Positions 17,370 through 26,443 are shown, counted from the first letter of the stretch. The stretch is 64,000 bases of DNA from CAIYRG01 sp963747255 (GCA_963747255.1 CAVVEG010000001.1:124001-188000); one strand, 5' to 3'. Numbers and translations are program-made. Notes: a model not told the origin generated them from the sequence alone.

Positions 17370-18782
17370 ATGCCCAGGCTTAATTCGCCGAGTGTCCTGG
17401 GGGCGGGAATTGCTCTGGTGATCCTGGGCTGCTTCGCTCTGGGCGCGCTGAACATTTTTCAGTTTGCCAGGATCACCCCCCAGATCGGGCAGAATCGCAC
17501 GCTCGTCGTTCGTACCTTCGATGTCATCACCACCGCGCAATCGCTTGATCAGGCGCTCCAGGATGCCGAACGCGGCCAACGGAGCTTTCTGATCACGGAA
17601 GATCCCGTGTATCTGGCGCCTTATCGGCGGGGCATCGAGGCCGTGCCGGTATTGCTCTCGAGGCTCAAGCAGCTCTCTGCGCAAGATCCCGGGCAGGAAC
17701 AACGTATCTCGGCTCTTCAGAATCAGATCGCGTATCGACTCGCGCGATTGAAGGACGACCTGGAAATCCGGCAACGGGATGGTTTTGGCGCTGCCCGCCG
17801 CAACGTTCAAACCAACGGAGGGCTCGATTCAATGCGCGCAATAAGCGCGTTGATCGACGTTACCGTTGCAGATCAAAACCGGCTTTTGACGGAGCGGCTG
17901 GCGCGAGCGTTCGAAGACGAACAGAACGTCGGAATGTTCGCGAAAACCGGCATGTTGCTCACCTTCGCCATTCTCGTATTGGGCGCGGGCTTGATCTGGA
18001 TCGCGATGCGCGAGCGTGCACGACAGCAGGAAGCGCTGGAACGTGCCAATGCGGTCGTCGCCCAGGCTCAAAAGATGGAGACACTGGGACAGCTCTCCGG
18101 CGGCATCGCTCACGACTTCAACAACATGTTGGCGGTGATAAAAAGCGGAATCGAATTGTTGCGGCGGCGGCTCAAGACCACGGATCCGGAGGCATTGCAA
18201 TTCGTCGACGGCATTGACGGCGGCGCAAACCGCGCCGCATCCCTGACTTAAAGATTGCTGGCATTTTCACGGCGGCGGCCTCTGGCCCCCAAACCCATTG
18301 ACCCCAACCGGCTCGTTTCCGGTATGTCGGATATCCTGCGCCGGGCGCTTGGCGGGGGTGTGATCATCGAGACCGGTCTTGCCTCCCGTTCATGGGTATC
18401 GGCCGACCCCAATCAACTGGAAAATGCCATCCTGAACCTTGCCGTCAACGCGCGGGATGCGATGCCAAACGGAGGCAGACTGAAAATTCGAACCGCTGAT
18501 ATTGCATTCGACGAAACCACCGCGCCTGCACCCGAGACCGTGCCCACAGGCAAATACGTAATGATCCGTGTCAGCGACAATGGCCATGGCATGACGCCGG
18601 AAGTCATGAACAGGGTTTTCGAACCATTCTTCACCACCAAGGAAGAGGGACAAGGCACCGGTCTCGGTCTTTCCCAGATCCATGGTTTGGTCGAACAGTC
18701 GGCCGGCCATATCCGGATCGCCAGCGAGGTCGGTAAAGGAACAACGGTCACATTATATCTGCCCGTGGTCGCAGCCGGGTAA
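17370..18782 (+). pseudogene. CHASE3-type sensor histidine kinase split by an in-frame TAA
   Basis: Residues 1-30 form a transmembrane helix. A periplasmic four-helix region of the CHASE3 type follows ('ALQDAERGQRSFLITEDPVYL'), then a second helix near residue 195. The phosphoacceptor H-box is 'LSGGIAHDFNNML'. The frame then meets TAA at 18249-18251, within a segment that normally reads 'LTQRLLAFSR', so CAA to TAA is the likely change. The same frame continues with the N-box ('ENAILNLAVNARDAMP'), 'DNGHGM' and 'GTGLGLSQIHG', ending at 18782. Without readthrough the kinase lacks its ATPase domain. No receiver domain is present. Confidence 0.8.
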
Positions 18783-19354
18783 GGACAAGATGTTCCGTAA
18801 AGAAACCTTCGCCGCCAGATGCCTGACCTGAAATGATCAGCCCGCCGCGCGATCCTCTGGCGCTTCGTGCTGCTGCGGGAATGCTGTGAAATCGACACGC
18901 TCCGAAAGCGCCAGCCATATGCCCTCGAAACGCACTGAATTGCGCCGGCGTTGTGCCGTTCAGATACTGTCCCTGCGCAAAAACGCCGATGCGACGGATG
19001 CCTGATGCGCCGAATTGGCATCCGCCGCGCCTGCAGGGTGCGCGTAGAACAGTACAGATGTGATGATCGCAATCGCGGCCACGAAACAAAATGACGGAAG
19101 GTTGAACCGTAACGAATGCGTGGCCATTGCTGACTCCCGGCGTATGAACGCTCCGAATTTCCAACGGCCGTGAATGGCACGAGTTCCGGTCCGGGAGGAG
19201 CAATCACGCTCAACAGTTTGGCAAGTCTTCAGCCCAGCGCAATATTTGCGCTTGATCATTCATCGCAGTTGGAAGCAATGGACTCACTCCGCCGCTTCAG
19301 TTCGTCTGGAACAGAAGACACCCGGAATTAACGTCCGCCTGCAATCCTCCCTGC
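18783..19354. other. Mostly non-coding stretch
   Basis: Only one weak small secreted-protein candidate (minus strand, 18960-19127) is seen here. Confidence 0.35.
18960..19127 (-). CDS. Putative small secreted protein (55 aa)
   Basis: From the ATG at 19127 the product has a signal-peptide-like start ('FNLPSFCFVAAIAIITSVLF', then 'AHPAGAADA' with an A-x-A cleavage site) and a short tail. The tail may be shifted, because another frame downstream reads more naturally. There is no homology evidence. Confidence 0.3.
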   Translation of the reverse strand: MATHSLRFNLPSFCFVAAIAIITSVLFYAHPAGAADANSAHQASVASAFLRRDSI

Positions 19355-19687
19355 ATGGATCAGATTCCGCCCGCACCCGAAGTGTCCCCGCTTGTCCGTT
19401 ACGGTTTCGCCGCTATCTTCACCATGGCCTGTCTCTATAGGCTGGAGCTCGGCGTTCGTGTGGCGGGCGTGTTCATGCTGGGCTCGTCTTTCTACCAGGG
19501 CCTCCTCGGCAGGGTGCCACTGATCGGAAATTTTTCCTGGAAGACAAAGGGCTATCTGAAAGGCCCGGCCGCGACCGCGCTGATCGTAGCCATGATCTTC
19601 ATAAGCGCGGTTTTTATTTTCGCCCCCGATCTGGTCATCCGGCTTGTTGCCATGGCCCATGCGGCGGACGCGTTGAACACGCCCTGA
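19355..19687 (+). CDS. Small hypothetical membrane protein (110 aa)
   Basis: Three hydrophobic stretches (about residues 14-27, 33-50 and 75-102) with a glycine-containing loop ('QGLLGRVPLIGNFSWKTKG') indicate a small inner-membrane protein. The ATG at 19355 follows a weak ribosome-binding region. It ends 5 bases before the convergent SGNH-like gene. No family was recognised. Confidence 0.55.
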   Translation: MDQIPPAPEVSPLVRYGFAAIFTMACLYRLELGVRVAGVFMLGSSFYQGLLGRVPLIGNFSWKTKGYLKGPAATALIVAMIFISAVFIFAPDLVIRLVAMAHAADALNTP

Positions 19688-19692
19688 GAGGT

Positions 19693-20550
19693 TCAGCGCC
19701 CGGAGAGCTGATCGTGGGCGACCTGTTCCAGTTGCCGGATGACCTTTGGATCGAGACCGAGATCGTCGATTGATCTCTCCCGATCACCGAGGGTCAAAGG
19801 ATCCAGCCCGGTGATGCGCCCGAACAGCATCAGCGTTTCCAGATAATAGCCATACGCGCTGGCGTGGTAGTGATCGAAAGCCCAGAGGTCGATCTGGTTT
19901 GGGGCGATTTCGTCGTAAGGATTGCGATCGGCAATACCTGTCTCCATCGCCCGATTCCACGCAAGACCAACCGGAATGACGCCGGCAATTCCGGGCGTCA
20001 TCTGCGCGGCGATCCTGTACCCGGCATCGACATCCCTGGCCATCTGTTCGATCGGTTTGCCGTGCCACGGCGTGCCCGCGGGATAGGTCAGGTCCGCGCG
20101 GCTCCAGGTTGCGTCGAGATAAATCTGGACATCGGAATTGCGGCGGTGCAGGGCGTCCGAGAAAAGTTGCGTGTATTTCGTCACAAGCTGCGGATTTCCC
20201 GGGTGGCCGGCATCGAGCGTGCTGTAGCCCTGCAGGACAACGACATCCCACCTGCGGTCGAGCAGGGGCAGTTTCTCCGCATAATGATAATCCAGTCCTT
20301 TGCCGCCGGCCGTCTCCAGACTCGCGTCGTAATCGAGCCCCGCCTGCTCGGCGAAGGCTTTGAACAGGGCTGGCACGCCGCCAATTCCCGTCCCGTTCAG
20401 ATCGGTGACCGAATTGGCCCTGTAACGCTTGAGCGCAGAATGTTCGCCATAGGTGAAACTGTTGCCCACGAAGAGAATGGTCTTCGCGGAAGCGGCTCCT
20501 GACAAAGCAACAAGGATCAGCGCCGATATTGCGATCCAGCTCTTTTTCAT
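19693..20550 (-). CDS. Secreted SGNH/GDSL-like hydrolase
   Basis: 285 residues. A signal peptide ('MKKSWIAISALILVALSGAASA') is followed by 'ILFVGNSFTYG', the block I nucleophile region of SGNH-like proteins. 'DVVVLQGYS' follows, and a C-terminal 'DLWAFDHYHASAYGYYLE' supplies the Asp/His pair of block V. Such enzymes are secreted esterases or lipases. The start is the ATG at 20550 behind GGGGAG, and an upstream in-frame extension is not protein-like. The gene flanks the protease/nucleotidyltransferase/precursor-peptide block. Confidence 0.75.
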   Translation of the reverse strand: MKKSWIAISALILVALSGAASAKTILFVGNSFTYGEHSALKRYRANSVTDLNGTGIGGVPALFKAFAEQAGLDYDASLETAGGKGLDYHYAEKLPLLDRRWDVVVLQGYSTLDAGHPGNPQLVTKYTQLFSDALHRRNSDVQIYLDATWSRADLTYPAGTPWHGKPIEQMARDVDAGYRIAAQMTPGIAGVIPVGLAWNRAMETGIADRNPYDEIAPNQIDLWAFDHYHASAYGYYLETLMLFGRITGLDPLTLGDRERSIDDLGLDPKVIRQLEQVAHDQLSGR

Positions 20551-20718
20551 GAATCTCCCCGTGACGCGCCCCGGCATTTCGATCTGTCGCCGTAACGACA
20601 AGGGCCATCTTACGGCCCCGCCCGGATACTCGAAAGCCTTTCGGGTTTTTGCCGGTAACGGGCCCTTGCCGGGCCAACGCGACAAGTCCATTCTTTCACG
20701 ATCATTTGGGAGGGGTGA

Positions 20719-21549
20719 TTGCCGCTCCGAAGCAGAAGAACGGCCGTTTTTGCATTGGGCTGTGTGTTGTTGGGCGTGTCTTTTGACCGCCTGAGCGCCA
20801 ACCCGGTCTCGCGTGAGTTGCCGGTGCGCACGGGCGAAACCGCTGGCGCGGACGATGACCACACGGATTATGTTCGGCGCGCGCTGTCACCGAGCCATCC
20901 GGCAAATGTCGATGGATTGCATCTGGCCGCAACCGGCACCGGCTTCTTTGTTGCCCCTTCTGTCCTTCTGACCAATTTCCACGTCGCCGGACGCTGCAGG
21001 GCTTTGACTGTCGGGAACAACACCGAAGGCGAAGAGTTGGGGGCTGCATTGTTGCGCGGCGACGAAGCTGCCGATCTGGCCATCCTTTCCGCCGATGATC
21101 CTTCGGCAAAACCGGCTCAGTTCAAAGTCGCGCTCGACCAGGAAACCGGAACCGGACTCGCAATCATTGGATACCCGGAACACGGACTGCCGGTGCTCCA
21201 GGCCGAACTGAGTGAAGTCGTCGCCAGCCCGGATGATCTCCTGGGCAATCGTCCGGGTTTTCCATTTGGGGGCGTTGTCCGGCGCGGAAACAGCGGCGGT
21301 CCGGTGCTCGATGGCAGTGGCGCAGTACTCGGGATGGTGCGCGCAAAAATCGACACGCCCGCAATGTATCGTGCGACTGGAGATGTTGTGGACAATGTCG
21401 GCTTTGCGATCTCGAATTCCACAATTCTTGGGTTTCTCCGCGCCAACCGGATCGCCATCGGGTTGACCCCACAACAAGCCAGCCTGCCGCCGGACCAGTT
21501 GTTGCAAAAGGCGCATGATTTTGTGCGCCAGGTCGGATGCTGGAACTAG
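20719..21549 (+). CDS. Secreted trypsin-like serine protease
   Basis: 276 residues with an N-terminal hydrophobic signal ('VFALGCVLLGVSF'). The catalytic triad of a chymotrypsin-fold protease is visible: His in 'LLTNFHVAGRC', Asp in 'DEAADLAILS' and Ser in 'VRRGNSGGPVLDG'. No PDZ domain is present, unlike DegP. The TTG start at 20719 is supported by a strong GGGAGGGG just upstream. Its last 35 bases overlap the nucleotidyltransferase gene, so the two are co-expressed. In this context it could process the small precursor peptides or act on cell-envelope targets. That is an inference. Confidence 0.8.
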   Translation: MPLRSRRTAVFALGCVLLGVSFDRLSANPVSRELPVRTGETAGADDDHTDYVRRALSPSHPANVDGLHLAATGTGFFVAPSVLLTNFHVAGRCRALTVGNNTEGEELGAALLRGDEAADLAILSADDPSAKPAQFKVALDQETGTGLAIIGYPEHGLPVLQAELSEVVASPDDLLGNRPGFPFGGVVRRGNSGGPVLDGSGAVLGMVRAKIDTPAMYRATGDVVDNVGFAISNSTILGFLRANRIAIGLTPQQASLPPDQLLQKAHDFVRQVGCWN

Positions 21550-22756
21550 CGCCCTGACAACGGCTGACGCGCCCGAGTTGGCATTGCTCCTCGCGTGCTC
21601 CCGCGTGCGGATCAGCCAGGAAGACGAACGCGCGATCCGTCTTTTACTGCAGGCGGGTATTGATTGGACAGCGTTCGCGCGCAGGGCAATCGAACACGGA
21701 CTTGCCTGCCTGGCAGGGAAGAGCCTTGCAAGCGCTGCTCCGGATCTCGTGCCCGACGACATTCTCGACGCGTTTTCTGCTCTTATCACCCATGCAAGTC
21801 GCGCAAATACTACGGCCTTCGATGAACTCACCCGGATCATCGAAGCACTGCGCAAAGTTGGTATCGATGCCATACCACTGAAAGGCCCAACCCTCGCAAT
21901 CCAGGCATACGGCGACATCGGGCTTCGCTCGTTCCGCGATATGGATTTTCTGATTCGCGATGCCGATTTAAAGCCTGCGGTGATGTTGCTCAACGACCTC
22001 GGCTACGACCGTGATCAGCCTCTGACGGAGACCCAGATTGAAAATATCCAGCGCCTGAACGGGCAGGATTTTTTGTTCAGCAGGGCGACCGGCATCGTCT
22101 TCGAGCCCCACACGCGGCTGACCCCCATCAAGATGGCGCTCGATATTGATTACGCCGGCCTGTGGCGGCGTGCGTATCGCACAATCCTCAATGGGCGCCA
22201 GTTCCTGGTCCTTTCCCCGGAGGACACGTTTGTTGTTCTCGCGATCCACGGCGGCAAGGAGATGTGGTGGAATTTAAAATGGCCCTGCGACATTGCAGCT
22301 TTCATCGAATCCCACCCGGATCTTGACTGGACTGCCGTGATGGAACGTGCGCGCGCGCAAGGCTGCCTGCGCATGGTTCTCCTGGCAACGGCGATGGCGC
22401 AGAAACACTTCCAGTCAAAAATTCCGGATGCGATTTCCGGGGCGCAGCGCGCCGACCCGGTCATCGACCCGATGGTTGGGCGCGTTGCTGCGAACTGGAG
22501 CGCCGAGCAACTGACAGGACCGCCCACTCACAAAACTATCTCATGGGACCGCTTTCTGCTCCATGATCGGAACTGGCAGCGAGCCCTTTACGTAACGCGT
22601 ACTTTGTTTCTGCCCGGGCCCCACCACGTCGCCGCCATCCCGTTGCCCTGCGGCTTGCTCGGCTATGTACCCGTCAAGCTCGCGCACGATCTCATCGCAC
22701 TTCCGCTATGGCGCGTTTGGCGAAATGGCAGGAGGAAAGCGGCGCTCCTTAACTAA
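21515..22756 (+). CDS. Nucleotidyltransferase family protein (NTP_transf_5 type)
   Basis: 413 residues. The conserved block 'IDAIPLKGPTLAIQAYGDIGLRSFRDMDFLI' around residues 113-145 (GDxxxR...DxD) marks the uncharacterised nucleotidyltransferase family PF14907. This family often sits in peptide-modification clusters with PqqD- and HprK-like proteins. 'WWNLKWPCDIAAFI' is also typical. The ATG at 21515 lies within the protease gene, and a later start is possible. It faces the two precursor-peptide genes convergently. It probably transfers a nucleotide or phospho group, but its acceptor is unknown. Confidence 0.8.
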   Translation: MILCARSDAGTSALTTADAPELALLLACSRVRISQEDERAIRLLLQAGIDWTAFARRAIEHGLACLAGKSLASAAPDLVPDDILDAFSALITHASRANTTAFDELTRIIEALRKVGIDAIPLKGPTLAIQAYGDIGLRSFRDMDFLIRDADLKPAVMLLNDLGYDRDQPLTETQIENIQRLNGQDFLFSRATGIVFEPHTRLTPIKMALDIDYAGLWRRAYRTILNGRQFLVLSPEDTFVVLAIHGGKEMWWNLKWPCDIAAFIESHPDLDWTAVMERARAQGCLRMVLLATAMAQKHFQSKIPDAISGAQRADPVIDPMVGRVAANWSAEQLTGPPTHKTISWDRFLLHDRNWQRALYVTRTLFLPGPHHVAAIPLPCGLLGYVPVKLAHDLIALPLWRVWRNGRRKAALLN

Positions 22757-22786
22757 GCTCACATAGAATCAGATGCTGCGAATGGA

Positions 22787-22957
22787 TCAATTGCCCCGAA
22801 TCCGATAAGGGTCCGCCGCCGACGCGGGCTTCGTTGTCGCGCTGAGCAACACGGCCACCGCAGGAGCAGTCACCGCCACTTTGGCCGCTGTTTTGACAAA
22901 TGTGCGCCGCGTTTTTGCGGGCACTTCAGATGTTTCAGTCGTCAGTTCTTCAGACAT
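22787..22957 (-). CDS. Tiny twin-arginine precursor peptide 1 (56 aa)
   Basis: Starts at the ATG at 22957 with GGGAGA upstream. An acidic N-terminus is followed by a perfect Tat motif 'TRRTFVK', a hydrophobic 'VAVTAPAVAVLLSATT' core and 'KPASA', an A-x-A cleavage site. What remains would be only 'ADPYRIRGN' (9 residues). The section from the Tat motif to the cleavage site is almost identical in the neighbouring gene at 23019-23183, while the tails differ. With a PqqD/HprK-like protein and nucleotidyltransferase alongside, it is a candidate substrate of that system. Confidence 0.7.
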   Translation of the reverse strand: MSEELTTETSEVPAKTRRTFVKTAAKVAVTAPAVAVLLSATTKPASAADPYRIRGN

Positions 22958-23018
22958 GAAATGTCTCCCACTCAAAGACTGATCGGGCAAACAACAGCCG
23001 TATGGCTTGGGTTTGGGG

Positions 23019-23183
23019 TTATCGGGGCTGATAGGGAGTTGTCTGTGCCGAGGCGGGTTTCGTCGTTGCGCTGAGCAACACAGCCACCGCCGGAGCAGTC
23101 ACGGCCACCTTGGCGGCTGTTTTGACAAAGCTACGCCGCGTTTTCTGCGACTCTTCACCGTTAATCTTAATTTCTTCAGCCAT
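23019..23183 (-). CDS. Tiny twin-arginine precursor peptide 2 (54 aa)
   Basis: Starts at the ATG at 23183 behind GAGGAT. The layout equals that of peptide 1: an acidic leader, Tat motif 'TRRSFVK', the same hydrophobic core and 'KPASA', then a predicted mature part of only 'QTTPYQPR'. Both tails contain a Pro-Tyr pair. The two genes arose by tandem duplication, since their DNA is near-identical through the leader. A Tat signal with such a short cargo would be a poor ordinary exported protein, so a modified or signalling peptide is more likely. Confidence 0.7.
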   Translation of the reverse strand: MAEEIKINGEESQKTRRSFVKTAAKVAVTAPAVAVLLSATTKPASAQTTPYQPR

Positions 23184-23435
23184 CGATCTATCCTCAAATT
23201 GCAAAATGCGGCGTTCACCGCGAGCGCCAATCGATCAGTACAAGCACTTTTTGTGCCAACGATCCGGTCAGCCTATATTTATCAACAGCTTAACACATTC
23301 CGCGGGAACTGCCGCAAATCGTCTTTGTAAGAACTATTGACATTGCGGCAGGGTTCGACCGGCCTGATGTGGGGTCAGGCTATTGAAACTGCTTGGTAAT
23401 TCTGAAGAAATGCTCAGGTGTAAATGTTTGTGACA

Positions 23436-24667
23436 TTAACCATGCATCTTTGTGACATTCGTCACGAGACGGACGGCTTCGTCGAGTGTCGAAAACTCGA
23501 GTGCGTAACAGTCGATACCCGAAATCCACCGCACCAGTTCTCCAACATTTTGCCGGTCCAACCTCCGGCTGAGTGCAAGGCATTCCCCCATAAGACGGCC
23601 GAGTGCATCGGTCCGCGTGATCGGAATCAGTCTGGTCGGCGTGTCTTTTCCATAACGCGGAAAAATAATATGGCTCACTTGGACCGCGGGTTGCTGTGCA
23701 ACGCCGGATGGCGGGCGCGATGTAGCGCACCAATTTTCCGTCGCCCCGAAGATGTGTCGGCAATTCGGCAAGAGCCGGAAAATATTTGGTCATAAGATCC
23801 CAGCCGGTGCTCTTTACACAGATTGCAAGAGGCACCGGAGGCACGCGGAAATCCGCGCGTTGAATCAGTGCGACTTCGTCCGAATAGTAGAGAAATCCGC
23901 CGTGCACGAGCGCAGCCGTCAGTGAGGATTTTCCGCTCCCTGCCGCGGCCGGCATGAGCAAGCAAGTGTTGCCCAGACCAACCACGCCGGCATGAATATA
24001 GAAAAGGAAATCATGTGCATTGACGGCCGATTGCCAGAATGCACTTTTAACGATTGGCGCCAATTCGTGAAAGTCGTGGAGCATATCCCACCGGTTTGCC
24101 GTCGCGGTAAATATCGCTGCGCAGTTCGCCACCGTCGGTCTCAATTGCCGCAATATCCATCACGACGGTCGGCAGGGAATTACCATCTGTAAACAGATGG
24201 CCTATTACCGATTCGACCACGGGCAATTGCGCCGGATGGCCAAAACGGATGAGGAGAGATGTTTCGAGCAAGCGATAGCGTCGTTCAAATGCCGGGTTGA
24301 ATGGCGCGTAGGGCCGAACTCCGGCGGCAGACTGATCGGACGCGGATTGATGCTGGTCCTGTTTTGCCGATGCCAGATCCGGGGTTTCGCCGTCGCAGAG
24401 AATCCCGTGAGAGCGAAATGCATCGATCGTTGTCGCCACCCAGCTCTGCGCTTCGGCCAGACCGGTCAACCCGGCGGAAACCACGGCGGCGGTCAGTTCC
24501 TCTTCGGTCAAACCGCGCTGAAGATTTCGGAACAAGAATGTTGCCGACGCATTGAGCCCGAGAACGATCTGCCTCTCTTCCGAGAAGACCGCCAATTCGT
24601 CATCCAGCGGGAAAACCATCAGCGGCCGCAGCTTCAATACCAGCCGCCCCGGAACAGAGTTTTTCAT
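23436..24667 (-). pseudogene. PqqD-like/HprK-like fusion protein, two frameshifts
   Basis: Residues ~1-85 form a PqqD-type peptide-binding domain ('DELAVFSEERQIVLGLNAS...'). The next part is an HprK-related kinase: 'HAGVVGLGNTCLLMPAAAG' leading into Walker A 'AAGSGKSSL', then 'YSDEVALI' and 'PLAICVKSTGWDL'. The C-terminal 'VSHIIFPRYGKDTP...LVRWISGIDCYALEFSTLDEAV' lies in a third frame. An extra A near 24091-24100 and an extra C near 23712-23718 account for both breaks, and the joined product is full length. HprK-related kinases of this type occur in peptide-modifying cassettes. It lies between the lectin-like pair and the precursor genes, same strand. Confidence 0.75.
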
Positions 24668-24722
24668 GTACAGCTCGAAAATGGCGGCGCAGGCAATCGC
24701 CCGTCAGACGGCACCGCCGCTT

Positions 24723-25412
24723 TCAATTGACGGCGAAGCAGTAGAACAACCCGGCGCCATGGGCGCGTGCAAAAGCCTCCTGGCTGCAGCCTTGCACCTC
24801 TTCCGACGAGTTCCAGGAGGTATTGCCACCGCCGCGGCGATCGGAATGTCCCACCCGAACCGAACCCGTCGTGCTGCTCGTCCAGTTGTTGCAGGTGTGG
24901 TCGGCATTGTCCGTGAATGCGCGGCCATCCGTGGTTGAGCCGGTCAGAATGTCATGGACGTTCCCGTTATCCGCTTCGCCGCGGATCATCTGACCCATCT
25001 CGTTCAGGATCGAGAGCTTCCACATGCCGTTGCCCTGCTGCGCCGCTTCCAGAGTGTCGCCATGCAATTCGTTCAGATCGGCAGCCATGATGCCGCCTTT
25101 GGAATTGTACCACGGCCCCGAACCGATTCTGTCGCGGGCATTGACTGCCGGTTGCCCGGGTCGCGCCTGGGTGCTGAGATAGGCGTGCCAGGTCCTGGTC
25201 GAACCCGCGGCCGTCGCGAGTGCCTGGCAGTGGGCATCGGCCCCCGCAATTCCCCCCAGATCGCCGCCTTTTCCGAGCCCGACACTCGTCACGAAGAAGC
25301 TCATCGGCGGGCGGGGTGGAGCACCGGCGGGAGCCTGCGCGGCCAATGCGAAAATGGAGCCTGCCATCAGCGCAATCGGCAGCCCCGCAACCACGGGCAA
25401 AGTAAGGTTCAC
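24723..25412 (-). CDS. Secreted lectin-like protein, tandem copy 2
   Basis: 229 residues from the GTG at 25412 (GGAGA upstream). A signal-like N-terminus is followed by a C-type-lectin-like domain: 'MSFFVTSVGLGKGGDLGG', 'AGADAHCQALATAAG', 'NARDRIGSGPWYN', 'HTCNNWTSS' and a C-terminal 'GCSQEAF...GLFYCFA'. The cysteines are placed as in the annotated 'lectin' family of alphaproteobacteria. It follows the upstream paralog by 19 bases and precedes the PqqD-HprK gene by 55 bases, all on one strand. The ligand is unknown. Confidence 0.75.
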   Translation of the reverse strand: MNLTLPVVAGLPIALMAGSIFALAAQAPAGAPPRPPMSFFVTSVGLGKGGDLGGIAGADAHCQALATAAGSTRTWHAYLSTQARPGQPAVNARDRIGSGPWYNSKGGIMAADLNELHGDTLEAAQQGNGMWKLSILNEMGQMIRGEADNGNVHDILTGSTTDGRAFTDNADHTCNNWTSSTTGSVRVGHSDRRGGGNTSWNSSEEVQGCSQEAFARAHGAGLFYCFAVN

Positions 25413-25431
25413 TGCAATTCTCCGGGCTGAC

Positions 25432-26199
25432 TCAATTGATGGCAAAGCAATAGAACTTGCCCTGTCCATGGGTGCGGACGACGTCGGCCTGCGAACAGCC
25501 GCCGGTCGAGTGTGCCGAATTCCATGATCCGTTGCCGCCGCCGTTGCGATCTGACATGCCGACCTGCATTGCGGGGCCGACGCCGTTGCGCCTTACGACC
25601 TGGCCGCTCGTTCCTGGCGCATTGCTCGTGTAGTTGTTGCAGGTGTAATCGACGTCCGTACCCGTATAGGCGCGGCCGTCCGGCCGCGAGCCGGTAATGG
25701 CTTCATGCCGGTTGCTGTAGGGCGTCTTCGTAACATATTCGATGGTGTTGTCCTTCGGATCCGGGAAATCCCCCAGGCCGTATACAATCTGTCCTTTTTC
25801 CGTGAGGTTGGTCAGCTTGGTGATGTTGTTGCCAAGCCGAGCCAGTTCCGGCGTATCGCCATGAAGATGGGCCAGGTCCTGCGCGATCATTTCGCCATTG
25901 GCGTTATACCAGGGACCGGTGCCGATGCGGTCGCGTGCATTGATCGCGGGCTGACCCGGACGTTCCTGCGTGCTCAGATAGGCACGCCACGTTTTGTTGC
26001 CTGCGCCCACACGGCTCGCGAGAAGCTGGCAATGCGCATCCGCGCCTTTAAGTCCGCCAAAATTGCCGCCATCGCCGATGCCGACGCTGGTGATGAAAAA
26101 CGTCATCGGATGTTCGGGTGAACCCTGCTGTGCATATGCAAAGTAAGAGCCCGCCAAAGGCGAAACCGCGAGCACCGCGAGGATGAACATTTTGCGCAT
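25432..26199 (-). CDS. Secreted lectin-like protein, tandem copy 1
   Basis: 255 residues with a classical Sec signal ('MFILAVLAVSPLAGSYFAYA'). The mature part is a C-type-lectin-like domain ('MTFFITSVGIGDGGNFGG', 'KGADAHCQLLASRV', 'NARDRIGTGPWYN', 'YTCNNYTSN', 'GCSQADVV...KFYCFAIN'). It has a longer central insertion than the downstream paralog (around 'PDPKDNTIEYVTKTPYSN'). It is the first gene of the minus-strand run that continues through the PqqD-HprK gene to the precursor peptides. It is probably exported to the cell surface or periplasm. Confidence 0.75.
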   Translation of the reverse strand: MRKMFILAVLAVSPLAGSYFAYAQQGSPEHPMTFFITSVGIGDGGNFGGLKGADAHCQLLASRVGAGNKTWRAYLSTQERPGQPAINARDRIGTGPWYNANGEMIAQDLAHLHGDTPELARLGNNITKLTNLTEKGQIVYGLGDFPDPKDNTIEYVTKTPYSNRHEAITGSRPDGRAYTGTDVDYTCNNYTSNAPGTSGQVVRRNGVGPAMQVGMSDRNGGGNGSWNSAHSTGGCSQADVVRTHGQGKFYCFAIN

Positions 26200-26443
26200 C
26201 TGAATCCCTGTCGCCGCTCCGATTTCCAGGCTGCAGCCCGTTGGCCGCTACGCCGAAACTAGCCCGGTTCCCCAAATCCGTGAAGGGCGCGACGGGACGG
26301 CAAACGATCACTGGACGATTTGACATACCAAATTGCAGGCCGGTGTGCTTGAAAGTGCATTCTCCACCCCGGGCCAGACTTCGGGCTTGACATTATAGGA
26401 GTAGGCCTAGTTAATAGGACAAAACAGAGGGAGTTCAAACTTT
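26200..26443. promoter_or_regulatory. Divergent intergenic region with a sigma70-type promoter
   Basis: On the plus strand TTGACA (26387-26392) is separated by 18 bases from TTAATA (26411-26416), a good -35/-10 pair. It would drive transcription towards the ornithine-cyclodeaminase-like gene. The lectin operon must start from the opposite strand of the same region. Confidence 0.5.
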
